A DNA stretch of 64,000 nt from contig NZ_BAXZ01000034.1 of NCBI RefSeq assembly GCF_000684975.1, positions 7,099-71,098 on the forward strand, read 5' to 3'. The stretch's first letter is position 1. Each line of letters starts with the position of its first letter. The notes under the pieces are model-generated. The model worked only from the letters and a program-made list of their open reading frames with translations. It did no database searches and had not been told where the DNA came from. This stretch comes from Paraburkholderia acidipaludis NBRC 101816. GTDB lineage: Bacteria > Pseudomonadota > Gammaproteobacteria > Burkholderiales > Burkholderiaceae. This document shows positions 15,840 through 23,652 of this stretch, piece by piece. The position numbers and the translations under genes are program-made.

Positions 15840-16844
15840 TCACTTCAAACGGCTGTTGCGCCAGCTACGCGGCGTCATGCCGAAGCGCGAACGGAACCAG
15901 TCCGTGAAGGAGCCTTGCTGCGTGTAGCCCAGCAGCGCAGCCACGCGCCCGATCGGGTAGCCTGGATTGCTCATGTAGCGCACCGCCAGTTCGCCCCTGA
16001 CTTCCTCGACGAGACGCGAGAAGCTGGTCTGCGACTGTTCGAGCTGGCGCTGCATGGTGCGCACGCTCAGGCGCAGATGGCCGGCAACTCGCTCGATGGT
16101 GGCCCCTTCCAGCGGCAGCAGCAGGTAGACCGCTTTGCGCACTTCCAGCGGGGTCGAGTCGGCGCCGGGCACGTTGAGCGTGTCGGCGAGACTCTCTGCA
16201 TAACGAACCAGTTCGGGGTCGGCTGCGGGATTCGGATAATCGAGATCGGCGGCCGCGCAAACGAAGCCGTTGAAGTCGCTGCCAAATTCCAGAGGACAAC
16301 CAAAGAACCGGCGATGGAACGTCAGGTTTTGCGGGCCCCGGTGAACGAAATGGACGGCGCGCGGCTTCCAGTGATCGCCAAGCAGGGCGCTGGAATGGCG
16401 CGCGAGCATGCCGACCGCGAGTTCGATCGCCTGATTCGTCGGCGTACCCGATTCGACCACAAGCTCTTCCCGGATGGTGACGGTTTCGCCCGCGTCCTCG
16501 ACGTATACGGCCAGCGCCTCGTTGAGCAGATGGCGGTATTCGGCCGTGGCCAGCAACACCTCGCGCAGAGTGCGCTTGTGTGCGAGCAGCACGTTGACCA
16601 CGCCGGTCCCGAACTTGCGCCGGGTCTCGGCCATCTGCAGGGCGAAAGTGGGGCAGCACGCCATCTCGGCCGTGTGCTCCAGCAGCCAGCATGCGGCGGC
16701 GGCCGGGATGCGGTCGTCCGGATTCGCGAGCGCTGCGGGATCGAGCCCCGCCTGCTGCGCCAGCTCGACCGGATTCAAGCCGACGCGCCGCGTCACATCG
16801 AAGTAGCCGCTCATGGCGACCGCTCGAATCATCGTCTCCATCAC
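15840..16844 (-). CDS. AraC-family transcriptional regulator (arabinose-binding-like N-terminus)
   Basis: The protein has 334 residues. The first ~210 have the N-terminal ligand domain of OruR/ToxR-type AraC regulators (for example AGLDPAALANPDDRIPAAAACWLLE). The C-terminal ~100 residues hold the double helix-turn-helix: ATIERVAGHLRLSVRTMQRQLEQ and YPIGRVAALLGYTQQGSFTDWFRSRFGMTPRSWR. Start could be ATG 16844 or the Met four codons later. It is divergent from the beta-keto acid cleavage operon with 143 bases between start codons, so it is the likely activator of that operon. Confidence 0.85.
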   Translation of the reverse strand: MMETMIRAVAMSGYFDVTRRVGLNPVELAQQAGLDPAALANPDDRIPAAAACWLLEHTAEMACCPTFALQMAETRRKFGTGVVNVLLAHKRTLREVLLATAEYRHLLNEALAVYVEDAGETVTIREELVVESGTPTNQAIELAVGMLARHSSALLGDHWKPRAVHFVHRGPQNLTFHRRFFGCPLEFGSDFNGFVCAAADLDYPNPAADPELVRYAESLADTLNVPGADSTPLEVRKAVYLLLPLEGATIERVAGHLRLSVRTMQRQLEQSQTSFSRLVEEVRGELAVRYMSNPGYPIGRVAALLGYTQQGSFTDWFRSRFGMTPRSWRNSRLK

Positions 16845-16987
16845 CGTGTCTCCGCCCGTGCCGTGCCCACGCCAGCATCGGTGTTAACGCCTGGTGGCGC
16901 GCAAACCTAAAACAATGGCGTCTTTTCCGAAAAGTGTAGCGCAGGATTGGCTTATCGTGCGATCTCAACGGTTCAATGGAGAACACA

Positions 16988-18043
16988 ATGCAATTTCTCG
17001 ACGATTCGCTGCACCCCGAGAACCAGGACAAAGTCGTCGTCACGGTGGCGCCGTATGGGCCGGAATGGATGCCCGAGGATTTTCCCGAGGACATTCCGGT
17101 GACGATGGAAGAGCAGGTGCAAAAGGCCGTCGACTGCTACGAAGCCGGCGCGACCGTCCTGCATCTGCATGTGCGCGAGCTGGATGGCAAGGGCTCCAAA
17201 CGTCTGTCGAAATTCAACGAACTCATTGCTGGCGTGCGCGCGGCCGTGCCCGATATGATCATCCAGGTCGGCGGCTCGATCTCGTTTGCGCCCGAAGACG
17301 AAGGGCAGGCGGCCAAATGGCTTTCGGACGACACGCGCCACATGCTGGCCGACCTCGATCCGAAGCCCGACCAGGTCACCGTGGCGATCAACACCACGCA
17401 GATGAACATCATGGAGCTGCTCTATCCGGAGTATCTGGCCGGCACGTCGCTGTCGAACCCGGCATTCATGGCGGCCTACAGCGAAATGACGGTTCCCGCC
17501 GGTCCGGCCTGGGTGGAGGAACATCTGCGCCGCCTGCAGGCCTCGGGCATCCAGCCGCACTTCCAGCTCACCGGCATCCATGCGCTGGAGACGCTCGAAC
17601 GCCTCGTGCGCAAGGGCCTCTACAAGGGCCCGCTGAACCTCACGTGGATCGGTATCGGCGGCGGTTTCGACGGGCCGAACCCGTTCAACTTCTTCAACTT
17701 CGTGCATCGGGCGCCGGACGGCTGCACGCTTACGGCCGAGTCGCTGCTCAAGAACGTGCTGCCGTTCAACATGATGGCGATGGCCATGGGCCTGCATCCG
17801 CGCTGCGGCATCGAGGACACGATCATCGACCAGCACGGCTATCGCATGACTTCGGTGCAGCAGATCGGACAGTGCGTGCGCGTGGCGCACGAACTGGGCC
17901 GCGGGATTGCCTCGGGCAAGGAAGCACGCGAGATCTACCGCATCGGCGTGCGGTACGAGACGATAGACGAGACGCTGATGGCCAACGGCATGGCGCCGAA
18001 CCGTTCGAGCGGCGTGAAGAATCTGCCGCTGCGCGCGGCGTAG
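16988..18043 (+). CDS. Beta-keto acid cleavage enzyme (BKACE, DUF849)
   Basis: The protein has 351 residues from the ATG at 16988, which follows GGAGAA; an upstream in-frame ATG at 16976 lacks a ribosome site. The family is a zinc-dependent TIM barrel that condenses a beta-keto acid with acetyl-CoA to give acetoacetate and a new CoA ester. The zinc-binding HLHVR motif is present near residue 44, with VGGSISF, IGIGGGFDG and GCTLTAESLLKN further along. Members act on 3-keto-5-aminohexanoate, dehydrocarnitine and others; the exact substrate cannot be read from sequence. It is the first gene of a seven-gene plus-strand cluster. Confidence 0.85.
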   Translation: MQFLDDSLHPENQDKVVVTVAPYGPEWMPEDFPEDIPVTMEEQVQKAVDCYEAGATVLHLHVRELDGKGSKRLSKFNELIAGVRAAVPDMIIQVGGSISFAPEDEGQAAKWLSDDTRHMLADLDPKPDQVTVAINTTQMNIMELLYPEYLAGTSLSNPAFMAAYSEMTVPAGPAWVEEHLRRLQASGIQPHFQLTGIHALETLERLVRKGLYKGPLNLTWIGIGGGFDGPNPFNFFNFVHRAPDGCTLTAESLLKNVLPFNMMAMAMGLHPRCGIEDTIIDQHGYRMTSVQQIGQCVRVAHELGRGIASGKEAREIYRIGVRYETIDETLMANGMAPNRSSGVKNLPLRAA

Positions 18044-18139
18044 CGGGAAGAACCCGGCAGACGCTGCCGCTGGCTGACACAAGCCGCCACGAGCCGCTGC
18101 AGGGCTTTCTGGACCGGCTGGAGACGAAGGAGACAATTC

Positions 18140-19459
18140 ATGCTCACGCATGCCGAGCCCGCAACGGGCGATGTTTCGACAACGCAGACCGACGTGCGGT
18201 CCTATGCATGGGTCGTGTTCGCGTTGACGGTGGGCCTTTTGCTCTCCGACTACATGTCGCGCCAGGTGCTGAATGCCGTGTTTCCGTTGCTCAAGGCGAC
18301 GTGGAGTCTCTCCGATACGCGGCTTGGCACGCTCAGCAGCGTGGTCGCCTTGATGGTGGGCGTGCTCACGTTTCCGCTTTCGGTGCTTGCCGACCGCTGG
18401 GGCCGGGTCAGGAGCATTGTGCTGATGGCGGCGATGTGGAGTCTCGCCACGTTCGGCTGCGCCATCTCGTCGAACTATGGCGAGATGCTGCTCGCCCGGG
18501 CCTTCGTCGGTATTGGTGAAGCGGCCTATGGCAGTGTCGGCATCGCCGTTGTCCTGAGCATTTTTCCGCCGCGCCTGCGCGCCACGATCGCCGCTGCGTT
18601 CATGGCCGGCGGTGCGTTCGGCTCGGTGCTGGGCATGGCGCTGGGCGGTGCGGTCGCGGCGCGCCTGGGCTGGCGTGCGGCGTTCGGCGCGATGGCGGCG
18701 CTCGGCATCGTCCTGCTCGTTCTGTACCGGTTCGCCGTGACCGAAAAGCGGCTCGCGCCGCTGCATCCGGCGTGCGCGAGCCGGCAGGCGCGGGGCAGCG
18801 GCATGCGCATGACCTTCCGTGCGCTGATGAACGGGCTTTTTTCGACAAGATCCGTGGTGTGCGCCTACGTCGGCAGCGGCCTCCATCTGCTGGTTCCGGC
18901 GGCCGTATGGGCGTGGATGCCCAGTTTCCTGAACCGCTACTACGGCATGCCGGTGGGCCGCGCGGCCATGGGCTCGGCCGTCTTCGTGCTCGCCACCGCT
19001 TGCGGCATGGTGGCGTGCGGAAATCTGACCGACCGGCTCAGCAAGCATGCGCGCGAGCGGAAGTGGAGCACGGCCATTGCCTTCTGCCTGATCTGCTTCG
19101 CACTGCTCGCTATCGGATTCCGCATGCCGGCGGGCGGCGCGCAACTCGTCGTGATCGGCGCGGGCATGTTTTTCTGCGCCGGTGCGACCGGCCCCTCGGG
19201 GGCGATGGTGGCGAACCTCACGCCGCCGTCGATCCATGCCTCGGCGTTTGCCACGCTGACGCTCGCGAATAACCTGCTGGGCCTCGCACCCGCCGCGGTG
19301 TTCACGGGTGTCCTCGCCGATCGCATCGGGCTGCTTGGCGCGTTGCAGTTCGTGCCGTTTGCGCCGCTTGCCGCGGCGGTTGCCTTCTACATCGGCAAAC
19401 GCAGCTATATAGTCGATCTCGATCGCGTGAGCGCCCTTCAAGAGCGGGCGGTGCGCTGA
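18140..19459 (+). CDS. MFS transporter
   Basis: The protein has 439 residues with about twelve hydrophobic spans. The family loop between spans 2 and 3 is clear (LADRWGRVRS), and span 1 contains the substrate-site region LLSDYMSRQVLN typical of anion/cation symporters. A strong ribosome site (AAGGAGAC) precedes the ATG at 18140. A basic cytoplasmic loop (ASRQARGSGMRM) divides the two halves. It lies 96 bases downstream of the BKACE gene and is probably the uptake carrier for the cluster's substrate, likely an organic acid. Substrate not identifiable. Confidence 0.85.
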   Translation: MLTHAEPATGDVSTTQTDVRSYAWVVFALTVGLLLSDYMSRQVLNAVFPLLKATWSLSDTRLGTLSSVVALMVGVLTFPLSVLADRWGRVRSIVLMAAMWSLATFGCAISSNYGEMLLARAFVGIGEAAYGSVGIAVVLSIFPPRLRATIAAAFMAGGAFGSVLGMALGGAVAARLGWRAAFGAMAALGIVLLVLYRFAVTEKRLAPLHPACASRQARGSGMRMTFRALMNGLFSTRSVVCAYVGSGLHLLVPAAVWAWMPSFLNRYYGMPVGRAAMGSAVFVLATACGMVACGNLTDRLSKHARERKWSTAIAFCLICFALLAIGFRMPAGGAQLVVIGAGMFFCAGATGPSGAMVANLTPPSIHASAFATLTLANNLLGLAPAAVFTGVLADRIGLLGALQFVPFAPLAAAVAFYIGKRSYIVDLDRVSALQERAVR

Positions 19460-19529
19460 TTGGCGAGGCGGGTTGGCGGGAAGCTGAAATTAGCAGTTCG
19501 AAGTTTGAATGAAAGACAGGAGATACGAC

Positions 19530-20510
19530 ATGGCGAAAGCCGTACGCTTTCACGAAACCGGTGGTCCGGAAGTGTTGCGCTATGAGAACGTCGAAGTGGG
19601 CAGTCCGGGCCCCGGGCAGGTTCGTTTGCGCCATGAGGCCGTGGGCCTGAACTTCGCCGACACCTACTTCCGCACCGGCCTGTACCCCGTGCCGCTGCCT
19701 TCCGGCATGGGTGTCGAGGCTGCGGGCGTGGTGGAAACCGTGGGTCCCGATGTGACCAACGTGGCGCCCGGCGACCGCGTGACCTATACCGGCTTCGTCA
19801 ACACGCTCGGCGCCTACAGCACGGAGCGTCTGATTCCGGCGGCGCCGCTCATCAAGCTGCCCGCGGCAATTGCCTGCGAAACGGCCGCCGGGATGACGAT
19901 GCGCGGCCTGACGGCGTCCTACCTGCTGCGCCGCATTCGCGACTTCAAGGCGGGCGACACCGTGCTTTTGCACGCCGCTGCGGGTGGCGTGGGCCTGATC
20001 GTGTCGCAATGGGCCAAGCTTCTGGGGCTCACGGTGATCGGCACGGTGTCGAGCGAGGCGAAGGGCGAGGTGGCCCGCGCACACGGTTGCGATCACATCG
20101 TCGACTACAGTCACGAAGACGTGGCGAAGCGCGTGCGCGAACTGACGGGGGGCGTGGGCGTGGATGCGGTGTTCGACAGTGTCGGCAAGGATACTTTCGA
20201 GGCGTCGCTCGACTCGCTGAAGCGCCGCGGCCTGATGGTGTGCGTCGGCACGGCGTCCGGGCCGATTCCGCCGTTCAATCCGCAGATCCTCGCCATGAAG
20301 GGCTCGCTTTACCTCACGCGCCCGGCGCTGGCAGACTATATCGCCGACCCGGCCGAGAAGAACGAACTCGCCGGCGAACTGTTCGGCCACGTCGCCGCGG
20401 GCCGTATCAAGATCGAGCTCAACCAGCGTTACGCACTGGAAGATGCGGCGCAGGCCCATCGCGATCTCGAAGCGCGCAAGACGACCGGCTCGTCGGTCTT
20501 CGTCATCTAA
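19530..20510 (+). CDS. NADPH:quinone oxidoreductase (medium-chain reductase, zinc-free)
   Basis: The protein has 326 residues from the ATG at 19530, which follows ACAGGAGA. It opens MAKAVRFHETGGPEVLRYE, the standard quinone-oxidoreductase start, followed by NFADTYFRTGLYP. The nucleotide-binding loop LLHAAAGGVGLIVSQWAK is near residue 150, and VDAVFDSVGKDTF is the usual second motif. No structural zinc cysteines are present, as expected for the QOR subgroup, which reduces quinones or unsaturated carbonyls. The dioxygenase gene begins 10 bases after the stop, so the two are coupled. In this pathway it may reduce an enone or quinone intermediate; that is inference. Confidence 0.85.
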   Translation: MAKAVRFHETGGPEVLRYENVEVGSPGPGQVRLRHEAVGLNFADTYFRTGLYPVPLPSGMGVEAAGVVETVGPDVTNVAPGDRVTYTGFVNTLGAYSTERLIPAAPLIKLPAAIACETAAGMTMRGLTASYLLRRIRDFKAGDTVLLHAAAGGVGLIVSQWAKLLGLTVIGTVSSEAKGEVARAHGCDHIVDYSHEDVAKRVRELTGGVGVDAVFDSVGKDTFEASLDSLKRRGLMVCVGTASGPIPPFNPQILAMKGSLYLTRPALADYIADPAEKNELAGELFGHVAAGRIKIELNQRYALEDAAQAHRDLEARKTTGSSVFVI

Positions 20511-20520
20511 GGAGAAGCCT

Positions 20521-21369
20521 GTGCGAGTCGAACTCTTGACCTGTGCGATCGGCGCGGAACTGGTCGGCGTCAATCTTGCCGATGCGATTGGCGACGATGG
20601 CCTCTTTGCCGAGATTCGCGCGGCGCTGCTGAAGCACCGGGTGCTGTTCCTGCGCGATCAGGAGATTTCGCGCGCCGAGCACGTGGCGTTCGCGCGCCGT
20701 TTCGGCGAGCTGGAAGACCATCCGGTTGCGGGCAGCGACCCGGACCACCCCGGCCTCGTGCGCATCTACAAGAACCCGGACCAGCCCAACGACCGCTACG
20801 AGAACGCGTGGCACGCGGATGCCACCTGGCGCGAGGCGCCGCAGTTCGGCGCCGTGCTGCGCTGCGTGGAGTGCCCGCCGGTGGGCGGCGACACCATGTG
20901 GGCCAACATGGCTCTCGCGTATGAGAACCTGCCGGACTACGTCAAGACCCAGATCGCCGATCTGCGTGCGCGGCACAGCATCGAAGCGAGCTTCGGTGCT
21001 GCGATGCCGATCGAAAGGCGCCTTGCGCTGAAGGTGCAGTACCCGGACGCAGAGCATCCTGTTGTGCGCACGCATCCGGAAACAGGCGAGAAAGTGCTGT
21101 TCGTGAACGGCTTCACCACGCATTTCACGAACTACCACACGCCGGAGCGCGTGCGCTTCGGGCAGGACGCCAATCCGGGCGCGGGCGATCTGCTGCGCTA
21201 TCTCGTGAGCCAGGCGTATATCCCCGAGTACCAGGTGCGCTGGCGCTGGCGACCCAACAGCATGGCGATCTGGGACAACCGCAGCACGCAGCACTATGCC
21301 GTGATGGACTATCCGCCGTGCCATCGCAAGATGGAGCGCGCCGGCATTGTCGGCGACAAGCCTTACTGA
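20521..21369 (+). CDS. TauD/TfdA-family 2-oxoglutarate-dependent dioxygenase
   Basis: The protein has 282 residues when started at the GTG at 20521, which is preceded by AAGGAGAA. It is a cytoplasmic Fe(II)/2-oxoglutarate oxygenase. The iron facial triad is visible as HAD in NAWHADATW and the distal His in STQHYAVMDY. Downstream arginines near the C-terminus (CHRKMERAGI) would bind 2-oxoglutarate. The N-terminal ALLKHRVLFLRDQ is characteristic of TauD/TfdA enzymes. Such enzymes hydroxylate taurine, phenoxyacetates, carnitine precursors and others. Its place between a quinone reductase and a hydrolase suggests an early oxidative step on the cluster's substrate. Confidence 0.87.
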   Translation: MRVELLTCAIGAELVGVNLADAIGDDGLFAEIRAALLKHRVLFLRDQEISRAEHVAFARRFGELEDHPVAGSDPDHPGLVRIYKNPDQPNDRYENAWHADATWREAPQFGAVLRCVECPPVGGDTMWANMALAYENLPDYVKTQIADLRARHSIEASFGAAMPIERRLALKVQYPDAEHPVVRTHPETGEKVLFVNGFTTHFTNYHTPERVRFGQDANPGAGDLLRYLVSQAYIPEYQVRWRWRPNSMAIWDNRSTQHYAVMDYPPCHRKMERAGIVGDKPY

Positions 21370-21385
21370 TATCGCGGGCAAAAGC

Positions 21386-21949
21386 ATGATGACGATCGAG
21401 ACGACGCCGACCATTCTGATGGTCCCGGGGCTGCGCGACCACGTCGCGGAGCATTGGCAAACCCTGCTGGAGCACAAACTGCCGAAGGCGGCTTCGGTGC
21501 CGCCGCTCGATCACGACAAGCTCGGTTGCGCGGCACGCGTGGCGGCGCTCGATGCCGCGCTCGCGAAAATCGAAGGCTCGGTGATCCTTGTCGCGCACAG
21601 CGCGGGCGTGATGATCACGGTGCATTGGGCGCGGCAGCATAGCCGCGAGATTCATGGCGCGCTGCTCGCCGCGCCTGCCGATCTGGAAACGCCGCTGCCG
21701 GCCGGCTATCCGGCCTTCGACGCGCTGGCGCAGAACGGCTGGCACCCGACGCCACGTCGGCCCTTGCCGTTTCCGAGCATTGTCGGCGCGAGCCGCAACG
21801 ATCCGCTCGCGTCTTTCGAGCGGGTGGCGGCCATGGCGAACGACTGGGGCAGCCGCCTCGTCGATCTGGGCGAAGTCGGCCACCTGAATCCCGCGGCCGG
21901 TTTCGGCGAATGGGCGATGGCGGAGGTGCTGATTCGTGAACTGCTCTGA
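21386..21949 (+). CDS. RBBP9/YdeN-family serine hydrolase
   Basis: The protein has 187 residues from the ATG at 21386 (MMTIE). It is a small alpha/beta hydrolase with the catalytic triad readable: nucleophile Ser in VAHSAGV, Asp in SRNDPLAS and His in GEVGHLNPAAGFG. The opening ILMVPGLRDHVAEHWQTLLE is the family signature. The length matches the usual ~190 residues. It lies 16 bases after the dioxygenase stop, inside the same operon. The natural substrate is unknown; an ester or thioester produced by the pathway is possible. Confidence 0.87.
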   Translation: MMTIETTPTILMVPGLRDHVAEHWQTLLEHKLPKAASVPPLDHDKLGCAARVAALDAALAKIEGSVILVAHSAGVMITVHWARQHSREIHGALLAAPADLETPLPAGYPAFDALAQNGWHPTPRRPLPFPSIVGASRNDPLASFERVAAMANDWGSRLVDLGEVGHLNPAAGFGEWAMAEVLIRELL

Positions 21950-22024
21950 CTTTCGGGCTCCGGTTCATTCGAGGTGCTTTTTTCGTGCCGGTGATTTTGT
22001 AGTACTGAATTAATAGGGCGGCGC

Positions 22025-22336
22025 ATGTCACGTCGAATACCGGTTTGCACCGTAGAGGAACTCGCGCCGGGCGAGCGAAAGCTGGCCTTCGTCGACGGCC
22101 GCGGCATCGTCCTGTTCAACCTCGCCGGCGTGATTCACGCGATCGACAACACGTGCCCTCACAACGGGGCCGCAATGGCGGGCGGGCAACTGGAGGGGAA
22201 CGTGCTGCGCTGCCCGGCGCACGGCCTGCGCTTCGATCTGCGCACCGGCTGTATGCCGGGAGCGGACGGGCCGTGCCTCACGACGTTTCCGGTCCACGCC
22301 GTAGACGGGCGGTGGGTCGTGAGCCTCCAGGACTGA
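22025..22336 (+). CDS. Rieske [2Fe-2S] ferredoxin-type protein
   Basis: The protein has 103 residues and is a single Rieske domain with ligands in C-x-H-x16-C-x2-H: CPHNGAAM and CPAHGLRFDL. Two Cys and two His hold the 2Fe-2S cluster. The size matches stand-alone ferredoxin subunits that feed electrons to ring-hydroxylating oxygenases or nitrite reductase-like systems. No oxygenase large subunit is nearby, so its redox partner is unclear; the quinone oxidoreductase upstream is a candidate. It lies 75 bases after the hydrolase gene. Confidence 0.87.
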   Translation: MSRRIPVCTVEELAPGERKLAFVDGRGIVLFNLAGVIHAIDNTCPHNGAAMAGGQLEGNVLRCPAHGLRFDLRTGCMPGADGPCLTTFPVHAVDGRWVVSLQD

Positions 22337-22449
22337 TACATCGATCCGGCGGCAACGCGGTCTCGCGCAGTGCCACGCAGTTTCATTTATGCAGTGACTC
22401 ACAAGGCGCCGGGACCACCCGGCCCGCATGCAGATCCGGAGGAGACGCA

Positions 22450-23598
22450 ATGAAATTGAAGTCGAGCAGCCTGGCAGCGTTGGTCATGTTCGCCGCCGCA
22501 GCCCATGCCCAATCGTCGATCACTCTGTACGGGGTGATCGATTCGGGCTTTTATTATCAAAGTACTTCGGGGCCGGCGCTGATCACGGCCGGCAACCGGT
22601 TCACCAACAACGGCAGCGTGTTGGCCCTCAAGGACGGCGGCATCTATTCGAGCAACTGGGGTCTCAAGGGCACCGAAGACATTGGGGGCGGCTACAAGGT
22701 CAATTTCAAGCTGCAGGGCGTGCTCAACAGCAGCAGCGGTGCCCTTGGGCTAGGCGATACCCCCGGCGTCAGCGCTCTCTTCAACCAGTACGCGATGGTG
22801 GGCGTATCCGGGCCCTTCGGCAGCATCGATGCCGGACGCCAGATCGTGCCGATGATCTGGGCGATGGCCGATACCGATGCACGCCATGCGCAGTTCTTCG
22901 GCAGCATTCTGACCGCGTGGGTGGGCATGAACCAGGCCGCCGGCTGGGTGCCCACGAGCACCAACGCGCCGATCGGCGCGCTCTATGACAGCAATGCGCT
23001 GGTCTACCATTCACCGGCCTTTCATGGCGCGACGGTCGAACTGGAGTATGCGCCGGGCGGCGTCGCGGGTCAGCCTCAGGGCGGGACGCGCGAATCCGCT
23101 GTGCTAAGGTATGCTTACGATGGCCTGCATCTGGCCGCGGTGTACTACAATGGCCACGACACGAACCCGTTTTCGGCAACCGGCGCGGCCACCCCGGCAA
23201 CCGGGAACGACAACAACCGCTTCTATTACCTCGGCGCGCGCTACACGCTGGAGGGCTTCACGGTATCGGCCTCCTGGTCGCTCGGCAAGAATCCGTCGAA
23301 TACCAACCGGACCGACCTGGATCTTCTTTCGGCCGGCCTGGGATACCAGTTCTCGTCGCAGTTCGAGATCACTTCGGGTCTCTACTATCTGCACAGCCGG
23401 TCCGACGCTGCTCCAGGGCATTCGACGGAGGTTTCGCTGGGCGCCGATTACAGCCTCTCGAAGCAGACGTCGCTCTATGCCGAAGTCGGGCATGTCGCCA
23501 ACAGCGGCAACATGAACCAGATGGTGCTCTACGGTTCATTCGTGGCGCCGAATGCCAACACCACGGCCGCCATGGCGGGGGTCCGCCACACCTTCTGA
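22450..23598 (+). CDS. Outer-membrane porin (beta-proteobacterial OmpC/Omp32 type)
   Basis: The protein has 382 residues with a signal peptide (LAALVMFAAAAHA, cleavage before QSSITLYGVID). The mature start, SSITLYGVIDSGFYY, is the first strand of general porins in Burkholderia, and the protein ends in Phe (RHTF), the signal for outer-membrane insertion. Strands alternate hydrophobic and polar residues throughout. It follows the Rieske gene by 113 bases with its own ribosome site (GGAGACGCA), and probably admits the substrate of the catabolic cluster. Confidence 0.88.
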   Translation: MKLKSSSLAALVMFAAAAHAQSSITLYGVIDSGFYYQSTSGPALITAGNRFTNNGSVLALKDGGIYSSNWGLKGTEDIGGGYKVNFKLQGVLNSSSGALGLGDTPGVSALFNQYAMVGVSGPFGSIDAGRQIVPMIWAMADTDARHAQFFGSILTAWVGMNQAAGWVPTSTNAPIGALYDSNALVYHSPAFHGATVELEYAPGGVAGQPQGGTRESAVLRYAYDGLHLAAVYYNGHDTNPFSATGAATPATGNDNNRFYYLGARYTLEGFTVSASWSLGKNPSNTNRTDLDLLSAGLGYQFSSQFEITSGLYYLHSRSDAAPGHSTEVSLGADYSLSKQTSLYAEVGHVANSGNMNQMVLYGSFVAPNANTTAAMAGVRHTF

Positions 23599-23610
23599 TG
23601 GTGTCTCTCG

Positions 23611-23641
23611 CGCCCGGCACCTTGCTTGCGCGTGCCGGGCG
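23611..23641. terminator. Bidirectional hairpin between convergent genes
   Basis: CGCCCGGCAC (23611-23620) pairs perfectly with GTGCCGGGCG (23632-23641) around an 11-base loop. It sits exactly between the convergent porin and MscS genes. No T-run follows on either side, so it may be a weak or factor-dependent terminator. Confidence 0.55.
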
Positions 23642-23652
23642 GGCTCAGGACC

